Positions 1 to 8,373 of a stretch of 64,000 bases of DNA are shown here, in pieces. A program made the position numbers and the translations under genes. This DNA is from Flavobacterium sp. (GTDB lineage: Bacteria > Bacteroidota > Bacteroidia > Flavobacteriales > Flavobacteriaceae). Below the pieces are notes generated by a model. The model ran no database searches and was not told the origin of the DNA. It saw only the letters and a list, made by a program, of their open reading frames with translations. The DNA lies in NCBI RefSeq assembly GCF_039595935.1, contig NZ_JBCNKR010000006.1, positions 1,488,001 to 1,552,000 of the forward strand. The letters run 5' to 3'. Numbering within the stretch: the stretch's first letter is position 1; each line of letters begins with the position of its first letter.

Positions 1-120
1 TATTTCATCAACATTAATATCTTTTGCTAATTCATTTGGCGTAATAAAAGGATCGAAGAGAAGGTGTTTTCCATTTGCAAAAACCGAAAAACAAGAGTGG
101 CCATAATACGTTACTTTCAT
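1..120 (-). CDS. UPF0173-type metal-dependent hydrolase, N-terminal part (runs off window)
   Basis: Only the first 40 codons lie in the window; the gene continues to the left of base 1. The protein starts MKVTYYGHSCFSV and continues with a LFDPFITPNELA stretch, the characteristic beginning of the UPF0173 branch of the metallo-beta-lactamase fold. The metal-binding HxHxDH motif would lie outside the window. The ATG at 120 is followed directly by this conserved start, so the start is secure. Substrate is unknown for the family. Confidence 0.75.
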   Translation of the reverse strand, partial: MKVTYYGHSCFSVFANGKHLLFDPFITPNELAKDINVDEI

Positions 121-199
121 GATGTATAATTTTGAAGTTATTAATAGTTTACTCTTTCTAAATCCAAAAAATATACCAGCAGAATATTACGGTTCTAAC

Positions 200-670
200 T
201 TATCTCATAATATCAGTATCAACAGGTGTATACCCCAAATGTCTGCTAAGGGATAAAATTTGACCTTTGTGATGATATTCATGAGTGATAACATGGCTGA
301 AAAGCTGTAGTGGTTTTGCAGTGTTTTGGGTGTTTTGGATTTCGAAATCTTTAATTTGATCTATTTGTGAGATAAATTCTTCCATAAAATCGTCTACAAT
401 TTCAAAAAGAAGTTTAACCTCTTTTATGGTTTTATAGTTTTCATATTCGGCATAGATTCTATTTTTTTTCAAAGCAAAATTGGCAATCCAATATTCATAA
501 GTGTTGGCAATATGAACCAGTAGATTTCTAATACTGCCGCCGCGCCCAAAAGAGCTGTTTTGATTCACAAAATCTTCTGCGGAAATCGTTTCGCAATATT
601 CAAACAAGACATTTCTGGAGCCTTTTACATATTGATATTGTTCGCGGGTATAAGAAACTATGGATTCCAT
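200..670 (-). CDS. DinB family protein
   Basis: A 156-residue protein of the DinB/YfiT four-helix fold. The metal-binding histidine triad expected in this family is visible: His53 in the VHIANTYEYW helix, and His130 and His134 in THEYHHKGQ near the C-terminus. Length fits the family (about 150-170). Many DinB-like proteins are thiol-dependent S-transferases or have unknown roles; the substrate here cannot be told. The ATG at 670 gives a normal N-terminal helix. The neighbours are unrelated. Confidence 0.85.
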   Translation of the reverse strand: MESIVSYTREQYQYVKGSRNVLFEYCETISAEDFVNQNSSFGRGGSIRNLLVHIANTYEYWIANFALKKNRIYAEYENYKTIKEVKLLFEIVDDFMEEFISQIDQIKDFEIQNTQNTAKPLQLFSHVITHEYHHKGQILSLSRHLGYTPVDTDIMR

Positions 671-702
671 AAAATTTGATTTTTTATTGGAAATTTAGAT
701 TG

Positions 703-1167
703 TTATTTTCTTGAAAACAAATTTTCTACAACCCAAGCCGGACCAATCAATAAAAACTGAAGATCTTTTAAGAACGAAGGTTTTTTCCCTTCAATATTAT
801 GTCCGTAAAACTGGCCAATCCATGCAATAACAAAAACACCGATTGAAAATGCCCACAACGGAAAAACCTGTCCGATATAATAATTTACAATTAAACAAAT
901 TCCTGAAAAAATGGCAATTTTTACGGCCATTGCAATCGATAATCTGATGTAAAAAACGAGAACAAAAAGTAAAACTACAAATGCCCAGTTTTCGATAATA
1001 GGCGCATTAAGTTGCAAAGTATTGGCAATAATACTACTCGGAATACTCATTAATAAGCCAACAATAGAAAAATAAATTGCCGGGACACAAATGTAGTGTA
1101 TGGCTTTGTTTTTAGGATTTTGATGACTTACGGCATATTCTGCAAACCATTGATCTAAAGTTCTCAT
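703..1167 (-). CDS. Mpo1-like (DUF962) membrane protein
   Basis: 154 residues with the DUF962/YGL010w pattern: an N-terminal RTLDQWFAEYAVSHQNPKNKAIHYICVP-type segment (shown in pieces: conserved HxNPxNxxIH), several hydrophobic helices between about residues 28 and 120, and the C-terminal motif GHNIEGKKPSFLKDL. In yeast the family member Mpo1 is an iron-dependent dioxygenase acting on 2-hydroxy fatty acids; the conserved histidines (His15, His24 and the His of GHNIEGK) are present. The bacterial role is inferred only from that similarity. Confidence 0.8.
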   Translation of the reverse strand: MRTLDQWFAEYAVSHQNPKNKAIHYICVPAIYFSIVGLLMSIPSSIIANTLQLNAPIIENWAFVVLLFVLVFYIRLSIAMAVKIAIFSGICLIVNYYIGQVFPLWAFSIGVFVIAWIGQFYGHNIEGKKPSFLKDLQFLLIGPAWVVENLFSRK

Positions 1168-1355
1168 TTTTGTGGTTTTAAGGTTAGTTACCGTAAATCT
1201 AATGAAATTTCTGTTTGGTTTATTACCGAATAAAATTTCTCTCGCAGATTATGCAGTTTTAGTGGATTTCGTTTTTAGGTTTTTAAAAAAGAAATATACA
1301 CCAAAGTATCTTCTAAAAAATCTGCTCAATCTGCCAGATATGCGTGAAACTGAAA

Positions 1356-2594
1356 TTAGATTTTTTTAGTCACATTATAATCAAAAACATTATCCCACAA
1401 TTCGTCAATTTTAATGAGCGCTTCGTTTACGGGAATAACGGTCCATTTTCCGTTAGTTTCAATTCCGAGGCCAATGCTTTTTAGTTTTAGTAAAGCATCA
1501 TTTACATCAAAATCCAATTCAGTTTTTAACTTCGAACTAAACCAGGATTCGATTTGTAGATCTAATTCAGAAGCCGTCAGCGGGTTTTGACTTTTGTTTA
1601 AAAATGAATATGCCAAAATAGTTTCTTTTAAAGCTTCTTCTTCGGATGAATTTAAAAGAGAATAAAAGGCACCGCTGTTGTTTCCGATGTTTTTAAAATA
1701 CAAACTGTCTGAAAGCATTTTAGAATATCTGATTTTCTTATTTATAAAATTGTTGTATTGTCTAAAACAATACGCTGCTAAAATTCCTAACGCGATTAAT
1801 CCTTGATTTAAAAACGTTTTACTGTTTAATAAATCGATAGTTTCACCTGTTTGATAGGCATCGTACATATTAATTAAAGCCGGAATTACTTTGGCACTTA
1901 ATAACGAAAGACCACCAAAAAGTCCCGGAACCCAAAGTAGCAGTTTGTCTTTTAAAGACATTTTAGGAACTGCGTTTGGAAAAATAGTTTCAAGATCGTT
2001 TTTAGGAACCCGCTTAAAGATTTTTAAAGCGATCGATCCCGGATCAATCGGCATTTTACCAAGTTTTACTTTCTTTTTGGTTAAATAATCGGCATCGCTG
2101 TAATTAAGATAGATAAGGACGCGATCGTAATATTCTATTTCAACTTTTTTCTTCCAGAAATAATATTTTCTGACTTTTTCTTTTGTTTTATGATGGCCGC
2201 GCGCATACAGTTCATAATCTTTAAAAGCATTAAAATCAATGGCAAGGTTTAGGCCTATTAAATCAGATTCGCGAAAGGCTTCTTTTAAAGTACTTTGGTC
2301 AATTCTGTAATAATTTCCACGTTCTAAAACAGCAAGGAGTGTTTCTTTAAAAACAGAAAAATCACTTTTAGAAATGAAGTTTTCACGTTCCTTTTCGCTT
2401 AAATCCGGATCGTATAAGGCGTAGTTTTGTTTTAGGTTTCGATTTAGGTTAAAAGATTCATAATGATAATAATGTTCGATTATATCGAATAGTTTTTTAA
2501 AATCATCAACCTTTTGTTTGTCTTCGGCGAAAGCTGCAATTTGTTGCTCGAGTAAGAATTCCTTATTAAAGGGAATATAATGTTCTCGTGTCAT
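1356..2594 (-). CDS. DUF3754 (TMEM143-like) membrane protein
   Basis: 412 residues. The order of conserved pieces fits DUF3754: a basic central part (IALKIFKRVPKNDLETIFPN), two transmembrane helices at about residues 218-245 and 262-280, then YFKNIGNNSGAFYSLLNSSEEE and KETILAYSFL, which are typical of the family. TMEM143 is a mitochondrial membrane protein of unclear function, so no biochemical role can be given. It is a single gene; the stop overlaps nothing and a separate promoter is likely. Confidence 0.7.
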   Translation of the reverse strand: MTREHYIPFNKEFLLEQQIAAFAEDKQKVDDFKKLFDIIEHYYHYESFNLNRNLKQNYALYDPDLSEKERENFISKSDFSVFKETLLAVLERGNYYRIDQSTLKEAFRESDLIGLNLAIDFNAFKDYELYARGHHKTKEKVRKYYFWKKKVEIEYYDRVLIYLNYSDADYLTKKKVKLGKMPIDPGSIALKIFKRVPKNDLETIFPNAVPKMSLKDKLLLWVPGLFGGLSLLSAKVIPALINMYDAYQTGETIDLLNSKTFLNQGLIALGILAAYCFRQYNNFINKKIRYSKMLSDSLYFKNIGNNSGAFYSLLNSSEEEALKETILAYSFLNKSQNPLTASELDLQIESWFSSKLKTELDFDVNDALLKLKSIGLGIETNGKWTVIPVNEALIKIDELWDNVFDYNVTKKI

Positions 2595-2939
2595 ATTGAT
2601 TCCGGGCTTTAATTTGTTTTGTGGCGTGGAAATGCAAAGATATAATTTTTTGATTGTTAAGGCTGTTATATCTGCGTAAGTGAGAAAGTTTCTATTTTAG
2701 AATAAACTTGGTTTATCGCTAAACAAAAGCCGTAAAGACAAAATATCTTTACGGCTGTGCCTTTCCGGAAGATTGTATTAGACAGTTCTGAATCAGTCAC
2801 TTGTCTAAGTATTTTTCTATTGCGGAAATAGATTTTAAAGACCCCCTTCATAAAAATATAAAAGTTAGGGTTCTTGTATAGATAATGAACTCCAGATGAC
2901 GATAGGAGCGGGGGGCTTTCTTTTTGGTAATCTTTATTT
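2595..2939. other. Intergenic region, 345 bp
   Basis: No convincing gene. It contains a strong hairpin at 2729-2755. A 61-codon open frame on the minus strand (2666-2851) crosses that hairpin and shows no recognisable protein features. Confidence 0.5.
2721..2755 (-). terminator. Rho-independent terminator
   Basis: Perfect 10-bp stem GCCGTAAAGA / TCTTTACGGC with a 7-nt loop (2729-2755). Read on the minus strand it is followed by TTTTGTTT. It would end transcription of the small HTH-like gene at 2940-3194. Confidence 0.7.
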
Positions 2940-3194
2940 TTATATATTTCCTCTATTGAGTTTTTTATTTATGCTTTCTTTTTCTTCTTTTAATTTATTA
3001 ACCTGGCTTTCTCTTACAATTTTATATTCATTGTCAAGTCTCTTATATTCAGCCTTTATAATATCGCATATAATGCCTGTACGGTCTCCTCGAATAGACT
3101 TTCTGATATAATCGTAAGAATAACCGTGCTTTTCTTTTATAATCTTTAACACATCTTGGTTGTAACTTGGCTGAGATTTTATATTTTTGTCCAT
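2940..3194 (-). CDS. Small HTH-like, Cro-type protein
   Basis: 84 residues. Residues about 10-50 form a predicted helix-turn-helix region with a GYSYDYIRKSIRGDRTGI core, followed by a charged coiled-coil tail (residues 50-80, rich in Lys and Glu). It is transcribed divergently from the XRE-type regulator at 3284, with 89 bp between the starts, an arrangement like phage cI/cro pairs. I do not recognise a named family; the DNA-binding role is inference from the pattern and the divergent partner. The ATG at 3194 is preceded by an A-rich stretch. Confidence 0.5.
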   Translation of the reverse strand: MDKNIKSQPSYNQDVLKIIKEKHGYSYDYIRKSIRGDRTGIICDIIKAEYKRLDNEYKIVRESQVNKLKEEKESINKKLNRGNI

Positions 3195-3283
3195 GGCTTA
3201 TTTTGTATTAAAAGTAAGACAAATGTAGGCGGGTAATTTCTTAAAAACAAGTATTTGTAGGATTTTTTCTAAAGAAATAATAT
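3195..3283. promoter_or_regulatory. Shared divergent control region of the HTH pair
   Basis: Two short similar words occur here, ACAAATGTAGG near 3219 and AGTATTTGTAGG near 3249, sharing TGTAGG and about 30 bp apart. They could be operator half sites for the regulator encoded at 3284. This rests only on the repeat and the divergent layout. Confidence 0.3.
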
Positions 3284-3676
3284 ATGGGAGAGAACACATT
3301 AATCAGGATTAAACAATATTTAGACTATAAAGGGGTAAAAGTTAGCGCCTTTGAAAGAATAATAGGTATGTCGAACGGCTCCTTTGCAAGCCAGTTAAAA
3401 AATAATAAAACAATAGGAGTTGATAAGTTAGAGAATATCTTAAAAAAGTATACCGATGTTGATCCGGAATGGCTATTAACTGGCGAAGGAGATATGATTA
3501 AACTGAATGTTTTACGTGATGCCGGCGAGACTTATAAAAGGGTTGAAAGGGTTACAGAGCATTGTGTTAATTATAAAGAGCTTGCGGATGCGCGTAAAGA
3601 AACGATTGATAGTTTAAAAAAAATTATCACTCATTTAGAACAACAAATTGCGGCTTATAAACAAAGCAGCGACTAA
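3284..3676 (+). CDS. XRE-family (cI-like) transcriptional regulator
   Basis: 130 residues. An N-terminal XRE helix-turn-helix (about 5-65) shows KVSAFERIIGMSNGSFASQL as the recognition region and ends with the common DPEWLLTGEGDM motif of CI-like repressors in Bacteroidota. The C-terminal 40 residues (ADARKETIDSLKKIITHLEQ) form a short coiled coil, probably for dimerisation; there is no peptidase-type cleavage domain. The gene is divergent from the small HTH-like gene at 2940-3194 and ends at a strong terminator. Confidence 0.75.
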   Translation: MGENTLIRIKQYLDYKGVKVSAFERIIGMSNGSFASQLKNNKTIGVDKLENILKKYTDVDPEWLLTGEGDMIKLNVLRDAGETYKRVERVTEHCVNYKELADARKETIDSLKKIITHLEQQIAAYKQSSD

Positions 3677-3700
3677 TACTTTGATGTAATATTAAAGTAA

Positions 3701-3746
3701 AAGTGAGATTTTTAATCGTTACCAGCGATTAAAAATCTCACTTTTT
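3701..3746 (+). terminator. Strong rho-independent terminator
   Basis: An 18-bp perfect stem (3701-3718 with 3726-3743, AAGTGAGATTTTTAATCG and its complement) with a 7-nt loop, running into a T tract. It lies 24 bp after the XRE regulator gene. Confidence 0.85.
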
Positions 3747-3930
3747 TAGCTTCAAAAAAATTGACAAAATTTACAAGCTTTCCTTGCGGAAGACTATATT
3801 CTAAAAGAAAAAATTATTCATAGCAAGTTTAGTACTTATTAAAGTTCTGGCAATGCGTATTTATACCTGTTTTTTGATTTTTTTAGGTTCTAAGTTGCTA
3901 AGTTTTTTTATTATGTACAGATTTAGTTAA

Positions 3931-4398
3931 CTAATTTAGTTCGGATTTTTTGAGTTCGATTATCCGCTGAATGTATAGAATTAGGTTTTGTCTTTCTATA
4001 GAAAACTCTGCATTTTCATTTTCGGTACGAAGGTATAAATCGGCAATATCTTCAGCTGCCATATTTTTATCCAGATAATGATCCTGGACATATTTTATAA
4101 GATTTTCTAAAAAGATTTCTTTTTGTTTCCCTTTTTCAAGTATTTCCGGGTCGCCGTTTTTTATTTTTTCAATTTCAGATTCCGGTAAATCAATAGTGAG
4201 ATACGTAATATCTACAGGAACTTTTTCAAGCATTTCTTTAGTCGTTTTACCAGAACCATTACAGTAGGCGCAGGGAGCTGGAACCCATTTTAAAAGTTTA
4301 TTCAAACGTCGGATATCGTCCCAGTCAACAAAACCTTTACCGAGACATCTTGGACATTCTAACTCTGATTTTCTAAATAGGAAATTAAGAATGGACAT
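3931..4398 (-). CDS. DnaJ-type zinc-finger protein, unknown role
   Basis: 155 residues. Two CxxCxGxG motifs near the N-terminus, CPRCLGKG (about 15-22) and CAYCNGSG (about 43-50), are like the zinc-binding central region of DnaJ, but there is no J domain. The rest is helical and acidic. Similar short proteins occur in Flavobacterium; the function is not known. The ATG at 4398 is preceded by an A-rich stretch. Confidence 0.6.
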   Translation of the reverse strand: MSILNFLFRKSELECPRCLGKGFVDWDDIRRLNKLLKWVPAPCAYCNGSGKTTKEMLEKVPVDITYLTIDLPESEIEKIKNGDPEILEKGKQKEIFLENLIKYVQDHYLDKNMAAEDIADLYLRTENENAEFSIERQNLILYIQRIIELKKSELN

Positions 4399-4506
4399 TT
4401 TCTAAAAAATTACATTAAAAAGTTCTTGGTTTGCTAAGGTAACTATTTATGTAAGAAAAATATTTTGATAAGATACTTTTTTTAAAGATTAGATTTATAA
4501 GAAATA

Positions 4507-4538
4507 AAAAAGCTGCAATTTTTGGCTTGCAGCTTTTT
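4507..4538. terminator. Bidirectional terminator hairpin
   Basis: AAAAAGCTGCAA (4507-4518) pairs perfectly with TTGCAGCTTTTT (4527-4538) over an 8-nt loop. It lies downstream of the TonB-C protein gene at 4650-5108 and probably ends its transcript. Confidence 0.75.
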
Positions 4539-4649
4539 GGGTTCTTTATGTTTTTTAGTGTGTAAGATATTAATTAGAACTCTGGTTAAACTTTTCAAGT
4601 TCTATCGCTTCGGTAAAATGACGGTATGTTGAATTGCCCAATTCATTTC

Positions 4650-5108
4650 TTAACTATTAGGCTGGTAAATTAAAATATAAGAACTTCTAACAATTTTATT
4701 GTTTTGTTTTCCAGGATTCCATTTCGGCATAGTTTTAAGAGCTTTGGTAAATTCTTCTGATAATTCATTGCTGTTGCTTCTTAGAATTTTGATATCGCTC
4801 AAACGTCCGTTTTTTTCTATTACAAATTGAGCAAAAACTTTTTGAGACCCTTGTTTTTCAAGTTCTTCTTTACTCACTTTAATTTTCTTTTTTAGGTAAG
4901 CATTAATGGCTTCAGCACCTCCCGGATAGTCTGGATTGACTTCAATACTTCCTGCTTTAAATATTTCATTATCATAATTAACTATTTGCGAAGTGGCTTC
5001 AATTTTTTCGTCAGCGGTTCTTGTTTCTTCTCTATTGACTTGATTTTCAGTTTGTGCAAATGAAATTGTGGTAATTATCAATGTGAATAATAAAATGAGG
5101 TTTTTCAT
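4650..5108 (-). CDS. Exported TonB C-terminal-domain protein
   Basis: 152 residues with a signal peptide (MKNLILLFTLIITTISFAQ, cleavage after about residue 19). The C-terminal 90 residues follow the TonB_C pattern common in Bacteroidota: NPDYPGGAEAINAYLKKKI, then FAQFVIEKNGRLSDIKILR and MPKWNPGKQNNKIVRSSY. Because it has a signal peptide and no proline-rich spacer, it is more likely a periplasmic TonB-box-binding-like protein than the energy transducer itself. Single gene, ended by the hairpin at 4507-4538. Confidence 0.75.
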   Translation of the reverse strand: MKNLILLFTLIITTISFAQTENQVNREETRTADEKIEATSQIVNYDNEIFKAGSIEVNPDYPGGAEAINAYLKKKIKVSKEELEKQGSQKVFAQFVIEKNGRLSDIKILRSNSNELSEEFTKALKTMPKWNPGKQNNKIVRSSYILIYQPNS

Positions 5109-5186
5109 TTTGTGTGATTTGGGTTTGTTTATTGGTGATGCTAAATGTAAGAATTTTGTGTTTTTGTTTAGAGGATTTGAAATTAA

Positions 5187-5222
5187 AAAAAGCTGCAGTA
5201 TGAAAAGTTCCTGTAGCTTTTT
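5187..5222 (-). terminator. Terminator of the protease operon
   Basis: AAAAAGCTGCAG (5187-5198) pairs with CTGTAGCTTTTT (5211-5222), one G-T pair. On the minus strand it is followed by a run of Ts. It ends the three-gene operon 9897-5244. Confidence 0.7.
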
Positions 5223-5243
5223 AGTTTAAATATATGGTATAAA

Positions 5244-7256
5244 TTATTTCGATTTAGTGTAAAAATTAAATATTGGAATATCGACCCCTATAAAGAACTG
5301 CCATCTTCTGTTTAATTGCGGAGATACTGTTGCCGCCTCAGGAGTAATGTTTCGTAGTGTAGGACCTAATTGGTATGTGTATCCTATAGATAAAGGAAAA
5401 TTAGGCAATCCATACACAACTCCGAGACCGGGTGCTAAAATATTTTGTAGAGTGACTTCAGGAAGTTTTTCAGTAGTAGTATCTTGTAATCTAAAGGAAG
5501 CAACTGCTCCAATATCAATTATGTTAATTAATCCAGTTAGAGAAAAGCCTTTGAAAAAAAAGTCTCCAACTTTGCAACCTGTACCTCCTTGATTAATTCC
5601 CCAACTAAAAGCAACTCCAACAGGAGCATATACACCGCTTATAGCTGCCCATTTATTGCTTGATTTGTCTGCTAAATATTCGTTACCATAAAAACCTCCT
5701 AAATAAGCATTTAAAGCTATATTAAAACATGTTTTTTTCTTGATAGAAGCACTTCCTACAGGTAAAGCAACAGATTCTATTGCTTCTTCAACTTCGTCAC
5801 TGTTTTGTGCTTCAACTACATTAGCAGCAAATGAACCGTATTTTACAAAGAAGCCTTTGAATTCGTCTCCATTTTTAGTTTTTATATTTTCAGAAATCAG
5901 ATTAAGTGTACTAACAATTGCTGCATTGTAATTTTTACTAGAAATTTCACTTGCTATTCCTAATGTATTAGTGCTTAAATTCAATACTGTTTTAAAGTTG
6001 TCTGAGAATTTAAATCTAGAATCTATTGACTGTAAATTTAATGTCGTTTGAAAAAAAGAATTTGCATTTTCAAATATTACACTCCAATAAGGTGTTAAAT
6101 CAGTTTCCCCTTTTTTCTTTGCTTCGGATAATTTGTTATATGCATCTGTAATGGCGTCTGAATTAGAGATTAAATTAATAACGAAATTTTCTATTTTAGG
6201 ACTGTTTGTTTGTAAGAAGTCATAAAGTTTAACTCCTGAAATTTCTATATTTTCATTTTTTAATTGTTGATATAGTAATCCTAAAAATATTTTTTTTGTA
6301 TCGCTTGATAAGCCACTGAAATCAGAATACGAAATATAACTTTTCCCATATTCATTACTTCTTATACTATAACTTAGAATATCTAATAATTTGAAAACAT
6401 TTTTTTCATCGGATGTTAATGTAGAAATACTTGCTAACGAATTTGGGCCTGTAATAGAATGTATAATATCTGGTATTTTTTGTCCGGTTATGAAACCATT
6501 TCCAATATTTAAGGAAGCACAAAATAATTTACCATCATCTGAACTAAAGAAAGCCTGAATGGCTGTTACTCTTTTTTTAACTTCTGCTGTATATTTTTTA
6601 TTTGTTGTATTAAGATTAACCAAATTAGGGATATTACCTAAAAGTTGCTTTAAATCCTTATTCAATGCTTCTTTTAAAGTATTGATAATATTAGCATATT
6701 CCCATGATTCAAAATTATCGACCAATAATTTGGTGTTTGGAAATAAAATAGCAAATTCTGGGTTTTTATTTGAGTCTCTTAAGTTGTTAAAAAAAGAAAT
6801 TAGTAACTCTTGTTTGGCTCTTTTGATTAGAAATTTAGCAAGACCATCAGCGAAGTTTGTAACATTGGTAGAGCCGCCTATTGAAAAACCACTAGATAAA
6901 TTTTCAAATGCTTTTTTCTTTGAAGTCGATGATAAATCAAAGCTTTGAACACTTCCAGGACTTAAATATTGAGCAAGAAAAGGATTGTAATTTTCGTTTG
7001 GAGATTCGGGGTCATAATCGCCTAGATTATCATGTATCTCTTTTGGAGTTTTGAATTTATTATTATAGTATTTATTGATTATGATCAAGTATTTTGCCAT
7101 TTTCAAATTTGAATCAGTATCAGTTGTATCGGTGCTAAGGATAAATTTACCGTTTACTATACATTCTTTTAAATTCAAGGCATCATAATATGCATTTTGG
7201 CAGAATGAACTTTGAATTATAAAAGCAATAAAAACAATGGTTAGATTTTTTTTCAT
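5244..7256 (-). CDS. Exported protein with outer-membrane-barrel-like C-terminus, last gene of protease operon
   Basis: 670 residues with a signal peptide (MKKNLTIVFIAFIIQSSFCQ). The first 500 residues are helical and rich in Asn, Ser and Lys, without a recognised domain. The last 170 residues alternate hydrophobic and polar residues with Gly and aromatic positions (FNIALNAYLGGFYGNEYL, GVYAPVGVAFSWGINQGG, FFIGVDIPIFNFY), as in outer-membrane beta-barrels, ending in an aromatic-rich strand. It starts 5 bp after the protease gene, so the three genes are probably co-translated. I do not recognise the family. It may be an outer-membrane anchor or substrate for the operon protease. Confidence 0.6.
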   Translation of the reverse strand: MKKNLTIVFIAFIIQSSFCQNAYYDALNLKECIVNGKFILSTDTTDTDSNLKMAKYLIIINKYYNNKFKTPKEIHDNLGDYDPESPNENYNPFLAQYLSPGSVQSFDLSSTSKKKAFENLSSGFSIGGSTNVTNFADGLAKFLIKRAKQELLISFFNNLRDSNKNPEFAILFPNTKLLVDNFESWEYANIINTLKEALNKDLKQLLGNIPNLVNLNTTNKKYTAEVKKRVTAIQAFFSSDDGKLFCASLNIGNGFITGQKIPDIIHSITGPNSLASISTLTSDEKNVFKLLDILSYSIRSNEYGKSYISYSDFSGLSSDTKKIFLGLLYQQLKNENIEISGVKLYDFLQTNSPKIENFVINLISNSDAITDAYNKLSEAKKKGETDLTPYWSVIFENANSFFQTTLNLQSIDSRFKFSDNFKTVLNLSTNTLGIASEISSKNYNAAIVSTLNLISENIKTKNGDEFKGFFVKYGSFAANVVEAQNSDEVEEAIESVALPVGSASIKKKTCFNIALNAYLGGFYGNEYLADKSSNKWAAISGVYAPVGVAFSWGINQGGTGCKVGDFFFKGFSLTGLINIIDIGAVASFRLQDTTTEKLPEVTLQNILAPGLGVVYGLPNFPLSIGYTYQLGPTLRNITPEAATVSPQLNRRWQFFIGVDIPIFNFYTKSK

Positions 7257-7261
7257 TTAGG

Positions 7262-8371
7262 TTAGTTTTTTAGATCAGTATAAAATTTATTAGGATTTAC
7301 AATTCCGTGTCCATATTCTTCTAATGGGAATGAATTTGAATAAGCTGAGGCAAAAAGACTTTTTTTAACAAATTCAGGATCTGTAATTAAGATTTTCTGT
7401 CTTTGTAATATTAATGCGCATACTGAGCTAATATAAGCTGCGGCTTGACTTGTTCCAGAGTCCTTTTTTACATTGTTTATACCATTTGAAGATAGTATTT
7501 CATCTCCTGGAGCCATTATGTCTAAGGTTTTTGTAATTCTAGAAAATGGATGTCTTTCAAATTTTGAATTTAAACAACCTACTGATATACATTCATTCAG
7601 TGTTGATGGGAAAGAATCTTTTTTATCATCAATTTTTCCACTTGAAGAAATTAAGATGATTTTTTTTTCAATATATATTTGCCTTAATAGGCTTTCTATT
7701 TCTAACTTTATTTTATATTCATCTTCATTTATTGTTTTTAAGCCAAAACTCATATTAATTATTGAAATGCCACTAGCTCCATTTTTAGAGTTATAAATGT
7801 CTAATAAAGCATTTTTAACAGCTTTTATATTTGGCGTTCCCGAATCATCACATACTTTTGCAACAAATAAATTAGCATTAGGTGCTACTCCATATGTTTT
7901 TTTGCCTTGGGCTATCATAATACCAGCGAGATGTGTACCATGTCCATTAATATCTGTTTTATAATTAGCTGAATTATCCAAGTAATTATAGCCAATAATA
8001 TTGTTGAAGTTAAAGTCTTCATGTTCGCTAATTCCAGTATCTAGCAGTGCAATTGTTACTTTTGTTTTTTCGTTTTCTTTCCATAATTCAGGGATAGAGT
8101 ATAGATTGTTATCTATCCACCAAGGATATTTAAGTGATACAAGTTTATTTACTTTTAGATCTTCTCCTACCAGCCCTAATCCACTATAAAATTGCCCCTT
8201 CCCATCCGTATACCATTTTCCTAAACCTGGATTAGGAACATTATGATATTCTTCTAAGTCAAGAACTAATCCGTCACTAACAGTAGTGATAATGTTACTT
8301 TTATCATTAAAATCAGCTACAGGGGCTTTACGTACATTAAGTTTGGGTACTATTACTTTATATCGTTCCAT
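7262..8371 (-). CDS. Subtilisin-like (S8) serine protease with N-terminal SH3-like domain
   Basis: 369 residues without a signal peptide or propeptide. Residues 1-70 resemble a bacterial SH3 domain (YKVIVPKLNVRKAP at the start). The S8 domain follows with the catalytic triad visible: Asp111 in ALLDTGIS, His144 in NGHGTHLAG and Ser308 in GTSQAAA. The position of the oxyanion-hole Asn is SSSGK, giving Lys246 where subtilisins have Asn, so activity may be altered. It lies 2 bp after the membrane-protein gene and 5 bp before the barrel-like gene. The cytoplasmic location, unless exported by another route, is odd for S8 proteases. Confidence 0.85.
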   Translation of the reverse strand: MERYKVIVPKLNVRKAPVADFNDKSNIITTVSDGLVLDLEEYHNVPNPGLGKWYTDGKGQFYSGLGLVGEDLKVNKLVSLKYPWWIDNNLYSIPELWKENEKTKVTIALLDTGISEHEDFNFNNIIGYNYLDNSANYKTDINGHGTHLAGIMIAQGKKTYGVAPNANLFVAKVCDDSGTPNIKAVKNALLDIYNSKNGASGISIINMSFGLKTINEDEYKIKLEIESLLRQIYIEKKIILISSSGKIDDKKDSFPSTLNECISVGCLNSKFERHPFSRITKTLDIMAPGDEILSSNGINNVKKDSGTSQAAAYISSVCALILQRQKILITDPEFVKKSLFASAYSNSFPLEEYGHGIVNPNKFYTDLKN

Positions 8372-8373
8372 AA

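Noticed and set aside
1172..1369. 65-codon plus-strand open frame in the DUF962-DUF3754 spacer
   Set aside because: The spacer is made of common Flavobacterium intergenic words (TCTCGCAGATTATGCAG, CAATCTGCCAGATATGCG); no protein features.
2666..2851. 61-codon minus-strand frame
   Set aside because: It is crossed by a strong terminator hairpin and resembles no family.
4562..4645. Possible remnant of a coding end (reads RNELGNSTYRHFTEAIELEK on the minus strand)
   Set aside because: Only about 27 codons, no start and no recognisable relative; may be an old deletion remnant but cannot be supported.
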